Shown: piece after piece, positions 49,552 to 59,175 of the stretch
Position numbering within the stretch: position 1 is the first letter of the stretch
Layout: every line of letters starts with the position of its first letter
Assembly: GCA_007695005.1 (NCBI GenBank)
Contig: REEQ01000053.1
Coordinates: 1-64,000, forward strand
Source of the DNA: Wenzhouxiangellaceae bacterium
GTDB lineage: Bacteria; Pseudomonadota; Gammaproteobacteria; Xanthomonadales; Wenzhouxiangellaceae
DNA: 64,000 nucleotides
Direction: 5' to 3'
Program-made: the position numbers and the translations under genes
The notes under the pieces: model-generated
Database searches by the model: none
What the model was told of the DNA's origin: nothing
The model's input: only the letters and a program-made list of their open reading frames with translations

Positions 49552-50898
49552 ATGAAATATTTCGGTACCGATGGCATCCGCGGCCGGGTCGGCGAGCCGC
49601 CTATAACGGTTGATTTTGTCCTCAAGCTGGGCTGGGCAGCGGGCTCGGTGCTGGCCGAACGCGGCGGCGATCATCCCTCCGTGGTGATCGGCAAGGACAC
49701 CCGCATTTCCGGCTATCTTTTTGAGTCTGCGCTGGAAGCCGGTTTCTCCGCTGCTGGTGTCGATGTGCGTTTGCTCGGGCCGATGCCAACACCTGCGGTA
49801 GCCCATCTCACTCGCAGCCTGGGTGGCGTGGCCGGCATCGTGATCTCCGCATCGCACAACCCTTATGAAGACAACGGCATCAAGTTTTTCTCCGGGCAGG
49901 GCGAGAAACTCGACGATGCGCTGCAAGTGGCGATTGAAGAGCGCCTGGAGGCACCCCTGATGCAGGTTCCGCCCCATCGGCTTGGCAAGGCGACACGGAT
50001 CGATGATGCCGTTGGGCGCTACATCGAGTATTGCAAGGCCACGGTGCCTTACGGAACGCGCTTCGAGGGTCTCAAGATCGTCGTTGACTGCGCCAACGGC
50101 GCTACCTATCGCATCGCGCCGCCGGTATTCCGCGAGCTGGGTGCTGAAGTGGTCGCCATCCATCATCATCCGGATGGATTGAATATCAACGCCGAGTGCG
50201 GTTCGACGCATCCGGCCAGCCTGGCTGCAGCCGTGCGCCGGGAGCGCGCCGACCTGGGTGTCGCCTTTGATGGCGATGGCGATCGCGTGGTGCTGGTGGA
50301 CCACCACGGATCGCTGGTTGACGGCGACCAGATTCTTTTCGTGCTTGCCAATGCCCGGCGCGCCAATGGTGGGCTGCCGGGCGGCGTGGTTGGTACGGTG
50401 ATGAGCAACTTTGGTCTGGAAGAGGCCTTTTCCCGGCTGAGCATTCCTTTCGAGCGTAGCCAGGTAGGTGATCGCTACGTCCACGAGCGCCTGCGACAGC
50501 GTGGCTGGGTGCTTGGAGGCGAAGCCTCCGGGCACATCCTGTGCCTCGATCGGGCGACGACCGGTTGCGGCATCGTCTCGGCGCTGCAGGTGCTGGAGGT
50601 CGTTGCCCGAACCCGTCAGTCGCTGGCTGCGCTGGCTGGCGGCATGCAGAAGTATCCGCAGGTCATGATCAATGTTCCGATCGAAGGAAACGCGCGCGAG
50701 GCGGTCGAATCCAATCCGCAGCTAGATGCCATGGTGCGGGAGGTCGAAGTCGAGCTTGGTGGCAGGGGGCGGGTGATCCTGCGCCCATCGGGGACCGAGC
50801 CTGTTGTCCGGGTCACCGTAGAAGGGCCTGAGGCGGCGCTGGTCGAACGCCTGGCCGATCAACTGGCCGATGCCGTCACCCGCGCAGTCGGCGTCTGA
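49552..50898 (+). CDS. glmM: phosphoglucosamine mutase
   Basis: Converts glucosamine-6-phosphate to glucosamine-1-phosphate for UDP-GlcNAc and peptidoglycan. 448 residues starting [19 protein letters not shown]; phosphoserine site [15 protein letters not shown] (about 100), metal loop DGDGDR (about 240), sugar loop GEASGH, phosphate site [11 protein letters not shown]. The ATG at 49552 lacks a Shine-Dalgarno; TACAAT (49540-49545) ends six bases before it, suggesting a leaderless transcript. Confidence 0.97.
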   Translation: MKYFGTDGIRGRVGEPPITVDFVLKLGWAAGSVLAERGGDHPSVVIGKDTRISGYLFESALEAGFSAAGVDVRLLGPMPTPAVAHLTRSLGGVAGIVISASHNPYEDNGIKFFSGQGEKLDDALQVAIEERLEAPLMQVPPHRLGKATRIDDAVGRYIEYCKATVPYGTRFEGLKIVVDCANGATYRIAPPVFRELGAEVVAIHHHPDGLNINAECGSTHPASLAAAVRRERADLGVAFDGDGDRVVLVDHHGSLVDGDQILFVLANARRANGGLPGGVVGTVMSNFGLEEAFSRLSIPFERSQVGDRYVHERLRQRGWVLGGEASGHILCLDRATTGCGIVSALQVLEVVARTRQSLAALAGGMQKYPQVMINVPIEGNAREAVESNPQLDAMVREVEVELGGRGRVILRPSGTEPVVRVTVEGPEAALVERLADQLADAVTRAVGV

Positions 50899-50935
50899 GT
50901 GGCAATGCAGCAATCCATGATTCGTGGGGTCCGAC

Positions 50936-51871
50936 ATGAATGAAGTGCCGATTCTCTCGCTGGCGGACTTCGATGACCGCCGCGGAGCATTCTCCGCCGC
51001 TCTGGGACAAGCCTGGCGCCAGACCGGCTTTGTCGGGGTCCGCGATCACGGTATCGACGATGCCTTGATCGATCAATCGTATGCCGTATTTCGTCAGTTC
51101 TTCGAGCTGCCTCTGGCCATCAAGCAGCAGTATCACCGTCCGGGAATCGGAGGGGCGCGGGGCTATACCGGTTTCGGCATTGAACAGGCCAAGGACCACG
51201 ACGTTCCGGACCTGAAGGAGTTCTGGCATGTCGGTCGTGAGCTTTTGTCCGAAAATCCGCACCCGGACATTCTCCTGCCAAATGTCTGGCCGGCCGAAAT
51301 CCCGCAGTTCAAGGCAACCGCACTGGAGCTGTATCAGGCGCTGGACAAGCTCGGCTCGCGAATCCTGTCGGCGTTGGCTCTCGATATCGGGCTTCCTGGC
51401 GACTGGTTTGCGGACAAGACGCAGCTGGGCAATTCAATTCTCAGGCCGATCCACTACCCCCCGATTGATAACGCGGTTCCGGGGGCGGTAAGGGCTGCGC
51501 AGCATGAAGATATCAACCTGATCACCCTGCTGCTCGGTTCGCGTGAGCAGGGTCTGGAGATTCTGACCCGCAGTGGCCAGTGGGTGCCGGTCAGCACCTT
51601 GCCGGGCACCATCGTGGTCAATGTCGGTGACATGCTGCAGCGACTGAGCAACCACGTCTACCCGTCGACCACTCACCGCGTGGTCAATCCTGCCGGCGAG
51701 GCGGCGCGCCGTGCTCGCTACTCGATCCCGTTTTTCCTGCATCCCAACCCGGATTTTCTGATCGAAACCTTGCCCCAGTGTGTTGGCGAGGACAGACCAA
51801 ACCGTTACCCGGAGCCGATCCGCTCAGACGATTACCTGAAGGAGCGCCTGCGTCAAATCGGTCTGCTTTGA
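50936..51871 (+). CDS. isopenicillin-N-synthase-family 2-oxoglutarate/Fe(II) oxygenase
   Basis: 311 residues. N-terminal DIOX_N-like part (VPILSLADFDDRRGAFSAALGQAWRQTGFVGVRDHGI), then the jelly roll with iron ligands HxD in AAQHEDINLITLL (about 190-192) and the distal His in TTHRVV (about 247), and Arg in RRARYSIPFFLHP for 2-oxoglutarate. The family covers many small-molecule hydroxylases and desaturases; the substrate cannot be told. The start is ATG 50936 rather than GTG 50924. It follows glmM by 37 bases. Confidence 0.9.
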   Translation: MNEVPILSLADFDDRRGAFSAALGQAWRQTGFVGVRDHGIDDALIDQSYAVFRQFFELPLAIKQQYHRPGIGGARGYTGFGIEQAKDHDVPDLKEFWHVGRELLSENPHPDILLPNVWPAEIPQFKATALELYQALDKLGSRILSALALDIGLPGDWFADKTQLGNSILRPIHYPPIDNAVPGAVRAAQHEDINLITLLLGSREQGLEILTRSGQWVPVSTLPGTIVVNVGDMLQRLSNHVYPSTTHRVVNPAGEAARRARYSIPFFLHPNPDFLIETLPQCVGEDRPNRYPEPIRSDDYLKERLRQIGLL

Positions 51872-52456
51872 TCACTCATCGGCAAACAGGACCTGGCCTC
51901 GGCTCAGGTCAATGAGGATTCGGCGCAGAGCCCCCACCGAGTCGGCGGGCAGTTCAATTTCCAGTCTGGCGCCGCGCTCGCTGTAGCTTTCGGAAACCTT
52001 CTCGGCATCGAAGCGGACCAGCTGCTGGTGGCAGCGGTCGACATGTTCGAATGCAAGCTCGAAAGTCAGTCTTGCCGTCTCGATCAGGGCTTGACGGCTG
52101 GACAGCCGCAGACACTCGGCAGCGCAGCCGCCATAGGCGCGAGCCAGCCCGCCCGTGCCAAGTTTGATGCCGCCGTAGTGACGGATCACGACGACGCCGA
52201 CCTGGTCCATGTGCTGGCCCTCTATGGCCTGCAGGATGGGGCGGCCAGCCGTTCCGCCCGGCTCCCCGTCATCATCGAATCGATAGCTGCCCTGGCAGCG
52301 CCACGCCCAGCAGTGATGACTGGCTCCCGCTTGACGAATGCGGTCGAGGAAGTCGCGCATGGTGGTTTCGCTGTCTATGCGCTCGGCCATGGCGATGAAT
52401 CGGGACTGCTTGATCAGTGCTTCGTGCCGGGCCGGTGCCGACAGGGTCCAGTTCAT
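51872..52456 (-). CDS. YigZ / IMPACT family protein
   Basis: 194 residues with the UPF0029 N-terminal fold: KQSRFIAMAERIDSETTMRDFLDRIRQAGASHHCWAWR, DDDGEPGGTAGRPILQAIEGQHMDQVGVVVIRHYGGIKLGTGGLARAYGG. Eukaryotic IMPACT regulates GCN2; the bacterial role is unclear. The start is ATG 52456 (MNWTLSAPARH). It overlaps the xseA end by four bases, so it is co-translated with xseA. The stop begins at the base after the convergent oxygenase stop. Confidence 0.93.
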   Translation of the reverse strand: MNWTLSAPARHEALIKQSRFIAMAERIDSETTMRDFLDRIRQAGASHHCWAWRCQGSYRFDDDGEPGGTAGRPILQAIEGQHMDQVGVVVIRHYGGIKLGTGGLARAYGGCAAECLRLSSRQALIETARLTFELAFEHVDRCHQQLVRFDAEKVSESYSERGARLEIELPADSVGALRRILIDLSRGQVLFADE

Positions 52457-53820
52457 GGCAATCGGGCCTTGCTGGGCGCTGACTTGATCTCGCAATCTAC
52501 TTCAAAAGACCTTATCAATAACCTGATTGCATTGCCTTTTTTGAAATCACTCTCTTCCGTCAACGCCCTGCCGGAGGGATCCAGAACCACGCCATAGCCG
52601 CGTTCCAGTACGCGCAAGGGGCTGACGTTGTCCAGCGCCCTGAGCAGCGCTGCAAGTTGCTGGCGGCGACGCTCAAGGTCACGGTCCATGGCCCGGATCA
52701 ATCGCTGATGGATCGCGGAGCGCTGCTGGCCAAGTTGGCGCAGCCGGCGCGCAGGGTGATGGGCCAGTAGTCTGGCCTGCATGCCTTGCAAGCGAATTCG
52801 GCGCTCCCGCAAGAGCTTGCATATCAGCTGTTGCCGGCGATCATCGAGACGCTGCAGCATGAGCTCCATCTGCTCCAGGCGCTTACCGGGGTGACAGCGA
52901 GCGAGGCGATGAGCGAGATGGTCAACGCCCTGGGCGAGGCGGTCGAGATGTTGACGAGCAGCGCGCTCCACGCGGCGGCTGAGCGTTGCCACCTGGCGGC
53001 GCAGGGCCGGGCCATCGGGACTGACAGCTGCGGCAGCCGCGCTTGGGGTGGCGGCACGCAGATCGGCGACAAAGTCAGCGATGGTGAAGTCGGTTTCGTG
53101 ACCAACGGCGCTGACGATGGGTGTTTCGACGGCGGCGATGGCGCGGGCCAGGCCTTCGTCGTTGAATGCCCAGAGATCTTCCAGCGAGCCGCCGCCGCGA
53201 CCGATGATCAGGACATCGGCCCAGCCCTGCTGGTCAGCGGCGGTCAGGGCCCGGGTCAGTTCACCTGGCGCCTGCTCGCCCTGAACGGCACTGGCATAGA
53301 TTCGTACCGATGCGGCCGGCCAACGCTGCCGCAAGATGCGCAGCATGTCCTGGACAGCCGCCCCGCTGGGCGAAGTGATCAAACCAATGCGCAGCGGCCA
53401 GGTTGGCAGCGATCGCTTGCGGTCGGGGTCGAACAAGCCTTCTGCCGCCAGTTTGCCCTTCAGCGCCTCGAAGGCGCGGCTGAGGGCGCCGGCGCCGGCC
53501 TCAAGCATGCCATCGGCAATCAGCTGGTAGTCGCCGCGGGCCTCATACAGGCTCAGACGGCCGCGTACCAGCACTTCCTGCCCGTTTTCCGGACGGAAAG
53601 TAAGCGCCGCAGCGTGGCTGCGAAACAAGGCACAGCGAATCTGGGCGCCGGCGTCCTTGAGGGTGAAGTACAGATGCCCTGAAGCCGGGCGAGCCAGATT
53701 GGAGAGCTCGGCCTGGATCCATAGCCTTGGAAAGCCGGCCTCGAGATGAAGCCTGACTTCCTGATTGAGCTCGCGCGGAGAGTAAACCCGGTTTTCGGGA
53801 CCTGGCGGGGTGATTGGCAT
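52453..53820 (-). CDS. xseA: exodeoxyribonuclease VII large subunit
   Basis: 455 residues. OB-fold N-terminus (YSPRELNQEVRLHLEAGFPRLWIQAELSNLARPASGHLYFTLKDAGAQIRCALFR), nuclease core (IGLITSPSGAAVQDMLRILRQRWPAASVRIYASAVQGE, DVLIIGRGGGSLEDLWAFNDEGLARAI, VSAVGHETDFTIADFVADLRAATPSAAAAA) and the coiled-coil C-terminus ending GYGVVLDPSGRALTEESDFKKGNAIRLLI. XseB is not adjacent. Confidence 0.97.
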   Translation of the reverse strand: MPITPPGPENRVYSPRELNQEVRLHLEAGFPRLWIQAELSNLARPASGHLYFTLKDAGAQIRCALFRSHAAALTFRPENGQEVLVRGRLSLYEARGDYQLIADGMLEAGAGALSRAFEALKGKLAAEGLFDPDRKRSLPTWPLRIGLITSPSGAAVQDMLRILRQRWPAASVRIYASAVQGEQAPGELTRALTAADQQGWADVLIIGRGGGSLEDLWAFNDEGLARAIAAVETPIVSAVGHETDFTIADFVADLRAATPSAAAAAVSPDGPALRRQVATLSRRVERAARQHLDRLAQGVDHLAHRLARCHPGKRLEQMELMLQRLDDRRQQLICKLLRERRIRLQGMQARLLAHHPARRLRQLGQQRSAIHQRLIRAMDRDLERRRQQLAALLRALDNVSPLRVLERGYGVVLDPSGRALTEESDFKKGNAIRLLIRSFEVDCEIKSAPSKARLP

Positions 53821-53866
53821 GCCTGCGGATTATACCTGCAGGCAGCTCGCCCTGGCCGGCGTCGAG

Positions 53867-54997
53867 TCAGCGCTCCGAGGGTGCGGCGCCCGACCAGTGC
53901 CATTGGTCCGGGTAGTTGTCACAAGCTTCAGGCGAACAGCTCGGGTCAGACGGGGGGTCTGGCGTCAGTGCTTCGTCGTCAGCGGCCAGCTCCGAAGACT
54001 CGCTGGCCGGCTGTAGCAAATGGAGGAAGCGGCAGGTGGAGCGCTGCCAGGTGAACCTGGACGCATACTCCACGCAGTCGGCCCCGTCGATCGCCAAGGC
54101 GCGAAAAATGGCTTGGCGCAAGTCGGTATCAAGGGCGCCGTTGCCGCCGTTGACGACGAGATCATGTGGCCCGGGAACGGGAAATGCGGCCACGGGCACC
54201 CCGCATGCCATGGCCTCCAGCATGACCAGCCCCAGGGTGTCGGTCAGGCTGGGAAAGACGAAAACGTCAGCCGCGCTGATCGCCTCGGCCAGCGCATCGC
54301 CCTTGCGATAGCCGAGAAAATGCACATCCGGATACCGTGCACGCAGTTGGTCCAGGGCAGGGCCACCGCCAATCACGACTTTGCTGCCCGGCAGGTCCAG
54401 CCCGAGAAAGGCTTCAATGTTCTTCTCCGGTGCGACTCGGCCGAGATACAGTGAAATTGGTCGGGGCAGGGCGAGGGCGTCGCGGCCACGCGGATGGAAG
54501 AGTTCGGTGTCGACAGCGCCTGGCCAGATTTCGAGGTTCTTGAATCCCTGTTGGCCCAGCAATTCTCTCTGGGTGTCGGTGCGCACCAGGGTGCGCTCGG
54601 CTGCACCGTGAAACCATCTCAGCCAGGCGTAGCTCCAGGCCAGCGGAATGGGTGCACGAAGGCGCAGATACTCGGGGAACCGGGTGTGATAGGAAGTGGT
54701 GAAGGCCAGTCCGTGACGACGACACCAGCGCCTGGCCGCCAGACCCAATGGGCCTTCGGTGGCAATGTGAATCGCGTCAAAACAGCCGTTCTGCAACACC
54801 TGCCGGGCAGCCCGGCCGGGACGCAAGGTCAGACGAATTTCCGGGTAGCTGGGGCAGGGCAGCGTTGCATGTCCCGCGGGTGAAAGTACAGTGACTTCGT
54901 GACCCATGCCAGCAAGCGTTTCACGGGTCTTCTCCAGCGTTCGGACCACGCCATTGACCTGGGGAGCCCAGGCGTCGGTGACCAGCAGGATTTTCAT
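53867..54997 (-). CDS. GT4-family glycosyltransferase
   Basis: 376 residues, GT-B fold. MKILLVTDAWAPQVNGVVRTLEKTRETLAGMGHEV opens a family-4 retaining glycosyltransferase of the alpha-mannosyltransferase kind; donor-site SLTDTLGLVMLEAMACGVPVAAF carries the E-x7-E-type motif. The acceptor is unknown. The start is ATG 54997. It lies 46 bases upstream of xseA on the same strand, so the three genes may form one transcript. Confidence 0.92.
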   Translation of the reverse strand: MKILLVTDAWAPQVNGVVRTLEKTRETLAGMGHEVTVLSPAGHATLPCPSYPEIRLTLRPGRAARQVLQNGCFDAIHIATEGPLGLAARRWCRRHGLAFTTSYHTRFPEYLRLRAPIPLAWSYAWLRWFHGAAERTLVRTDTQRELLGQQGFKNLEIWPGAVDTELFHPRGRDALALPRPISLYLGRVAPEKNIEAFLGLDLPGSKVVIGGGPALDQLRARYPDVHFLGYRKGDALAEAISAADVFVFPSLTDTLGLVMLEAMACGVPVAAFPVPGPHDLVVNGGNGALDTDLRQAIFRALAIDGADCVEYASRFTWQRSTCRFLHLLQPASESSELAADDEALTPDPPSDPSCSPEACDNYPDQWHWSGAAPSER

Positions 54998-55146
54998 GGG
55001 CGTGCCTGTCATTGGATTGCAGCTCTGAGAAGTCTGGAGCACCTGCGTGACAGGCTCATGTAAGACCGCTGACGCAGCGATGACAACCCCGTTGCTTGCC
55101 GGTGCGCTATGCTTTCAGCTCTATCAGCGCTTTTTTCAAACCGACA

Positions 55147-56694
55147 ATGAGTGATACTCCAGAAGCACCTGACAGTCATCGCCTGGTCCTGCGGCAAACC
55201 CGCATTGAGGATTACCATGACATAGCCGAGATCATGAACCGTGTCTATCCTGGTGGCCTGGATGGCTCCTGGACTGAGGCCCAGTTCGAGTCCCAGATTC
55301 TGAGATTCCCGGAAGGTCAGATCTGTATCGAAGACAACGGCAAGGTCGTGGCGGCCGCGATTTCGCTGATCGTCAAGTACAGCCGCTGGGGTCAGGATCA
55401 TCGCTACTGGGATATTGTCGGTAACGGCTACCTGACCACGCACGATCCCAAGGGAGATGTGCTGTACGGGGTTGACGTCTTCGTTCATCCGGACTACCGC
55501 GACCTGCGCCTCGGCCGGCGCTTGTACGATGCGCGCAAGGAGCTGTGCGAGCACATGAATCTGCGCGGTATCGTGGTCGGCGGACGCATTCCGGGCTACC
55601 ATGCCCATGCTGACGACATGACCCCTCAGCAATATGTAGCAAGGGTGCAGTCGCGCGAACTTCGCGATCCGATTCTGACCTTCCAACTGGCCAATGACTT
55701 TCAGGTTCGGCGCATCGTGCGCGGCTACCTGCCGGACGATAAACCATCGGCCGGTTTCGCGGTTCTGCTGGAGTGGATCAACATCTATTACGAGGAGTCC
55801 AGCGCAGGCGCGATTGGCGGGCGCCCCTCAGATGTTCGAATCGGCGCCGTACAGTGGCAGATGCGGCCCACGCGCTCGCTGGAGGATCTTTTCAACCAGA
55901 TCGAGTATTTTGTCGACGCGGTGTCAGGCTACCAGGCTGACGTCGTGCTGTTTCCCGAGTTCTTCAACGGACCTTTGATGGCGCCCTGGAACGACCAGGG
56001 GCCGGCCGAAGCGGTTCGGCAGCTGGCCGGCTATACCGAGACCATTCGCGATGAGATGCTCAAGTACGCGGTCAGCTACAACATCAACATCATTGCCGGT
56101 TCCATGCCTGAATACGATGGCGACAAGCTGCGCAACGTTTGCTACCTGCTGCGCCGCGACGGTAGTTGGGATCGACAGTACAAGGTGCATGTGACGCCCG
56201 ACGAGGTCAGCTACTGGGGCCTGACCGGTGGTGACAAGGTCAAGGTTTTCGACACCGATTTCGGCAAGATCGGCATCCTGATCTGCTACGACGTCGAATT
56301 TCCCGAATTGCCGCGACTGATGGCCGAAGAGGGCATGCACATCCTGTTTGTACCGTATTGGACTGACACCAAGAATGCCTATCTGCGTGTGCGTCGGTGT
56401 GCCCAGGCACGGGCGATCGAGAATGAATGCTATGTCGTTATCACCGGCTCTGTCGGCAACCTGCCGCGGGTCGAGAACATGGATATGCAATACTCGCAGG
56501 CCGCCGTCTTCACCCCCTCCGATTTTGCCTTTCCGCATGACGCCATCGCCCATGAAGCCACTCCAAACACCGAGACCATGTTGATCGCGGATCTCGATCT
56601 CGACAATTTGCGCGAGATTCGCTCGCACGGCTCGGTACGCAACCTGAAGGACCGTCGCCTCGATTTGTTCGAGTTGCGCTGGCGGCAGAAGTGA
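55147..56694 (+). CDS. bifunctional GNAT acetyltransferase / nitrilase-like hydrolase
   Basis: 515 residues in a known fusion architecture: GNAT domain (about 10-190; LRQTRIEDYHDIAEIMNRVYP, VDVFVHPDYRDLRLGRRLYDARKELCEHMNLRGIVVGGRIPGY) plus carbon-nitrogen hydrolase (about 230-500) with Glu about 271 (LFPEFF), Lys about 345 (QYKVHVTPDE) and Cys about 380 (ILICYDVEFPELPR). Substrates are unknown. ATG 55147 is used; upstream residues from 55096 are not conserved. It is divergent from the glycosyltransferase. Confidence 0.94.
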   Translation: MSDTPEAPDSHRLVLRQTRIEDYHDIAEIMNRVYPGGLDGSWTEAQFESQILRFPEGQICIEDNGKVVAAAISLIVKYSRWGQDHRYWDIVGNGYLTTHDPKGDVLYGVDVFVHPDYRDLRLGRRLYDARKELCEHMNLRGIVVGGRIPGYHAHADDMTPQQYVARVQSRELRDPILTFQLANDFQVRRIVRGYLPDDKPSAGFAVLLEWINIYYEESSAGAIGGRPSDVRIGAVQWQMRPTRSLEDLFNQIEYFVDAVSGYQADVVLFPEFFNGPLMAPWNDQGPAEAVRQLAGYTETIRDEMLKYAVSYNINIIAGSMPEYDGDKLRNVCYLLRRDGSWDRQYKVHVTPDEVSYWGLTGGDKVKVFDTDFGKIGILICYDVEFPELPRLMAEEGMHILFVPYWTDTKNAYLRVRRCAQARAIENECYVVITGSVGNLPRVENMDMQYSQAAVFTPSDFAFPHDAIAHEATPNTETMLIADLDLDNLREIRSHGSVRNLKDRRLDLFELRWRQK

Positions 56695-56834
56695 GCCGTT
56701 GGCAGCTGGTGCAGAACGCTACGGTTCAACGCAGCCTTGCTGCCAGGGCATGCCCGCGATGGGATGGGATAACCCAGGATGAACGTTTGGCCTGTTATCA
56801 TGATTGCAGGTTTGGATGAGAGGCTTGTGCTCGT

Positions 56835-57185
56835 ATGTGGTCTGAATTGATTGCAGTTTTGATTGGTTTGCTGATTGGCGGGGTTGGAGTCTGGATCTGG
56901 CTGCGCGGTCGCAGCAGTGGCGGTGGCTCGGTTGAGGCCTTGCAGAAGGAAAATGCGCGCTTTCGGGAAGAAGTCAATGAGCACTTCGTCCAGACCGCCG
57001 AATTGATCAACCGCCTGACCGACAGCTACAAGGCCGTCTTTGATCACCTCAGCGAGGGGGCGGATCGTCTTGTCGACAAGGAGACTGTGCGTGAGCGCAT
57101 GCCCCGCGTCACCGCCCAGGAAGTGCGTCTGAAGCATATCGGGGCCCCGCGTGATGAGCAGGAGAACCAAAGTGTCTCTGAATGA
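56835..57185 (+). CDS. zapG: YhcB/ZapG (DUF1043) membrane cell-division protein
   Basis: 116 residues: N-terminal helix (LIAVLIGLLIGGVGVWIWL), coiled coil, then the family stretch REEVNEHFVQTAELINRLTDSYKAVFDHLSEGADRLV. YhcB links the divisome and the elongation/envelope machinery in enterics. Monocistronic; TTATCAT near 56797 is a possible -10. Confidence 0.9.
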   Translation: MWSELIAVLIGLLIGGVGVWIWLRGRSSGGGSVEALQKENARFREEVNEHFVQTAELINRLTDSYKAVFDHLSEGADRLVDKETVRERMPRVTAQEVRLKHIGAPRDEQENQSVSE

Positions 57186-57254
57186 TTATGCATAGGCCCG
57201 TTGCGCCCTTGCATGATTGTTCAGCGGTTCCCCAAATCAGGTTGTCGCTGTTAG

Positions 57255-57300
57255 CCCGGCAAGTATATAGATCCTGAATGTGATCTATATGCCTGCCCGG
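57255..57300. repeat. inverted repeat between converging genes
   Basis: CCGGCAAGTATATAGATC pairs with GATCTATATGCCTGCCCGG around an 8-base loop (ATATAGATC/GATCTATAT perfect). No T-run follows on either strand. It sits between zapG and the convergent dehydrogenase, so it may insulate or end both transcripts. Confidence 0.6.
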
Positions 57301-57352
57301 TTAATGAAAGGGAAGCCCGGCAGTTTCCTGCTGGCAGACGGTCCGAGCCGAC

Positions 57353-58441
57353 TCAGGGGCTTACCCGCAGCACCTCGCCATCGCGGTGGTCGGTAAGAAT
57401 GTAGAGGGCGCCATCCGGGCTCACCCTGACGTCACGCAAGCGCCTGTTGATCGGTAAAATCAGCTTTTCGTCTGACAGTACCTCGCGGCCGTCCAGTCGG
57501 ATGCGGCGGATGGAGCGCTCGACCAGGCTGGCGACCAGCAGGTCTCCGTCCCAGCCGTCGAACAGCCGCCCACGGTATTGAGTCATGCCGGCTGGGGCAA
57601 TTGAAGGTGTCCAATCTATTTTCGGATCAACCATGCCCGGTCGGCTGCTGTATGGGCTGATCCTGGCCCCGGAATAGTCGACGCCGTGGGTGGCGACCGG
57701 CCAACCGTAATTCTGACCGGCCTCGATCAGATTAAGTTCATCACCGCCGCGCGGGCCGTGTTCGTGCGACCAGATCAAGCCGCTTTCCAGGTCGACGACG
57801 ATCCCTTGTGGATTTCGGTGGCCGTAGCTGAAGATCTCGGGCAGGGCTCCGCGCTGCCCAACAAAAGGGTTATCCACAGGCACGCTGCCGTCGGTATTCA
57901 GGCGCACGATGCTGCCGGTATGGCTGTCCAGCTTCTGGGCCTGCTCGCGATAGTCAAAGGCATCACCCAGGGTCAGCAGCAGGGTTCCATCGCCCAGAAA
58001 GGCCAGCCTGGCACCGTAGTGAACGGGCCGATTGCGGGCGGGTTCGGCGGTGAAGAGCACCTGGTTGTCGACCCAGCGCATGCCCTGCAGGCGCCCTCGG
58101 ACCAGCCGGGTAGCGCTGCCTCGGCGATCACCGTAGGCCAGGGTCAGATAGATCCACCCGTTGTCGGTGTAATTCGGGTCGAGCGCAACTTCCATCAGTC
58201 CGCCCTGGGCGGCCACGTAGGCCTCGGGTATATCCGTAACCGCGTCGGCCATCAGCTCCCCGTCGGCGATGATCCGTAGCCGGCCAGCCCGCTCGGTGAC
58301 CAGCATGCGGCCATCGGGCAAGAAAGCAATCGACCAGGGGTGCTCCAGGCCTTCAGCGATGGTTTCGATCTGGAAGGCATGGACGGAGTGCCAAAACCCG
58401 GCAGCCAGCAGCAGGATCAGTAATCGGCACAGTGCAGTCAT
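57353..58441 (-). CDS. PQQ-dependent sugar dehydrogenase (YliI/Asd-like)
   Basis: 362 residues with a signal peptide (LLILLLAAGFWHSVHA). The soluble aldose dehydrogenase beta-propeller is clear: IAEGLEHPWSIAFLPDGRMLVTERAGRLRII, GNRHPQG-like YGHRNPQGIVVDLESGLIWSHEHGPRGGDELNLIEAGQNYGWPVATHGVDYSG. The His in SHEHGP and the GGDELN loop are the usual PQQ/Ca contacts. No pqq synthesis genes are in view, so the cofactor may come from elsewhere. Confidence 0.92.
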   Translation of the reverse strand: MTALCRLLILLLAAGFWHSVHAFQIETIAEGLEHPWSIAFLPDGRMLVTERAGRLRIIADGELMADAVTDIPEAYVAAQGGLMEVALDPNYTDNGWIYLTLAYGDRRGSATRLVRGRLQGMRWVDNQVLFTAEPARNRPVHYGARLAFLGDGTLLLTLGDAFDYREQAQKLDSHTGSIVRLNTDGSVPVDNPFVGQRGALPEIFSYGHRNPQGIVVDLESGLIWSHEHGPRGGDELNLIEAGQNYGWPVATHGVDYSGARISPYSSRPGMVDPKIDWTPSIAPAGMTQYRGRLFDGWDGDLLVASLVERSIRRIRLDGREVLSDEKLILPINRRLRDVRVSPDGALYILTDHRDGEVLRVSP

Positions 58442-58530
58442 GTGGAGAGCTCCCAGTCAGCGAGATATACCAACACGATAACCCAAAGCAGGTAAGCTGA
58501 TCGCGAGTATCCGGCAAAGGATGATCCTGC

Positions 58531-58962
58531 ATGCAGACAATTCGTTGGTTAGGCGGCTTTTTTGCCGGGGTAGTAGTCGCGGCTGCTTTGGGCAGCGGTT
58601 TCCAGACCCAGTACAACCTGTCCCGCATCGCCGCCCTGAGCGAGCCCGTGCCCCTCAGCCTTCGGCTAACGACGATGGTGCAGGATCTGATTCACTTTGC
58701 ACCGATTTACGCGATCGTCATCGCAGCAGGCTTCCTGATCGCGTTTGCAGTTGCCGGACTGCTGTCAGGCCCGTTCAAGTCGTATCGCCCGTTGCTCTAT
58801 CCGGCAGCTGGTTTCACCGCCGTCATGGCAGCATTGCTGATCATGTCCGCGATGCTCCCAGTCACCGCCATAAGCGCGGCACGCTCGGGCTTCGGCATGC
58901 TGGTCCTGGCTTTGTTCGGCGCCCTGGGCGCCTGGCTCCACGCCCGCATTACTGCCCGTTAG
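58531..58962 (+). CDS. hypothetical four-helix membrane protein
   Basis: 143 residues with about four hydrophobic helices (10-25, 55-75, 88-108, 115-138) and no recognised motif. ATG 58531 follows AGGATGATCC. It is divergent from the sugar dehydrogenase, so perhaps expressed from a shared intergenic region. I cannot name a family. Confidence 0.65.
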   Translation: MQTIRWLGGFFAGVVVAAALGSGFQTQYNLSRIAALSEPVPLSLRLTTMVQDLIHFAPIYAIVIAAGFLIAFAVAGLLSGPFKSYRPLLYPAAGFTAVMAALLIMSAMLPVTAISAARSGFGMLVLALFGALGAWLHARITAR

Positions 58963-58987
58963 ACGCGATCAACCTTCTCAATGACTA

Positions 58988-59164
58988 GCCGCGAAGACGC
59001 GAAGGTCGCGATGAAAAGTTCGTGAATCGGTCCAACGAGGCTCCCTAGCCTGGCCCAACGTGGCCGGGGTACCTATGGAACCCATTGCCACCGTTCCATT
59101 ACGCGCCCATGGAAAGAAACAATCACCCACTGTTTTCCCTGCCTGTGCTTCGCGTCTTCGCGGC
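58988..59164. mobile_element. 177-bp MITE-like element with perfect 17-bp inverted ends
   Basis: GCCGCGAAGACGCGAAG (58988-59004) and CTTCGCGTCTTCGCGGC (59148-59164) are exact reverse complements. The interior has no open frame. No target duplication is obvious. The end sequence resembles GCGAAGACGCGAAG-type intergenic repeats seen widely, and the looser pair after prpC. It fills almost the entire gap between two converging genes. Confidence 0.55.
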
Positions 59165-59175
59165 CGCAAAACACC

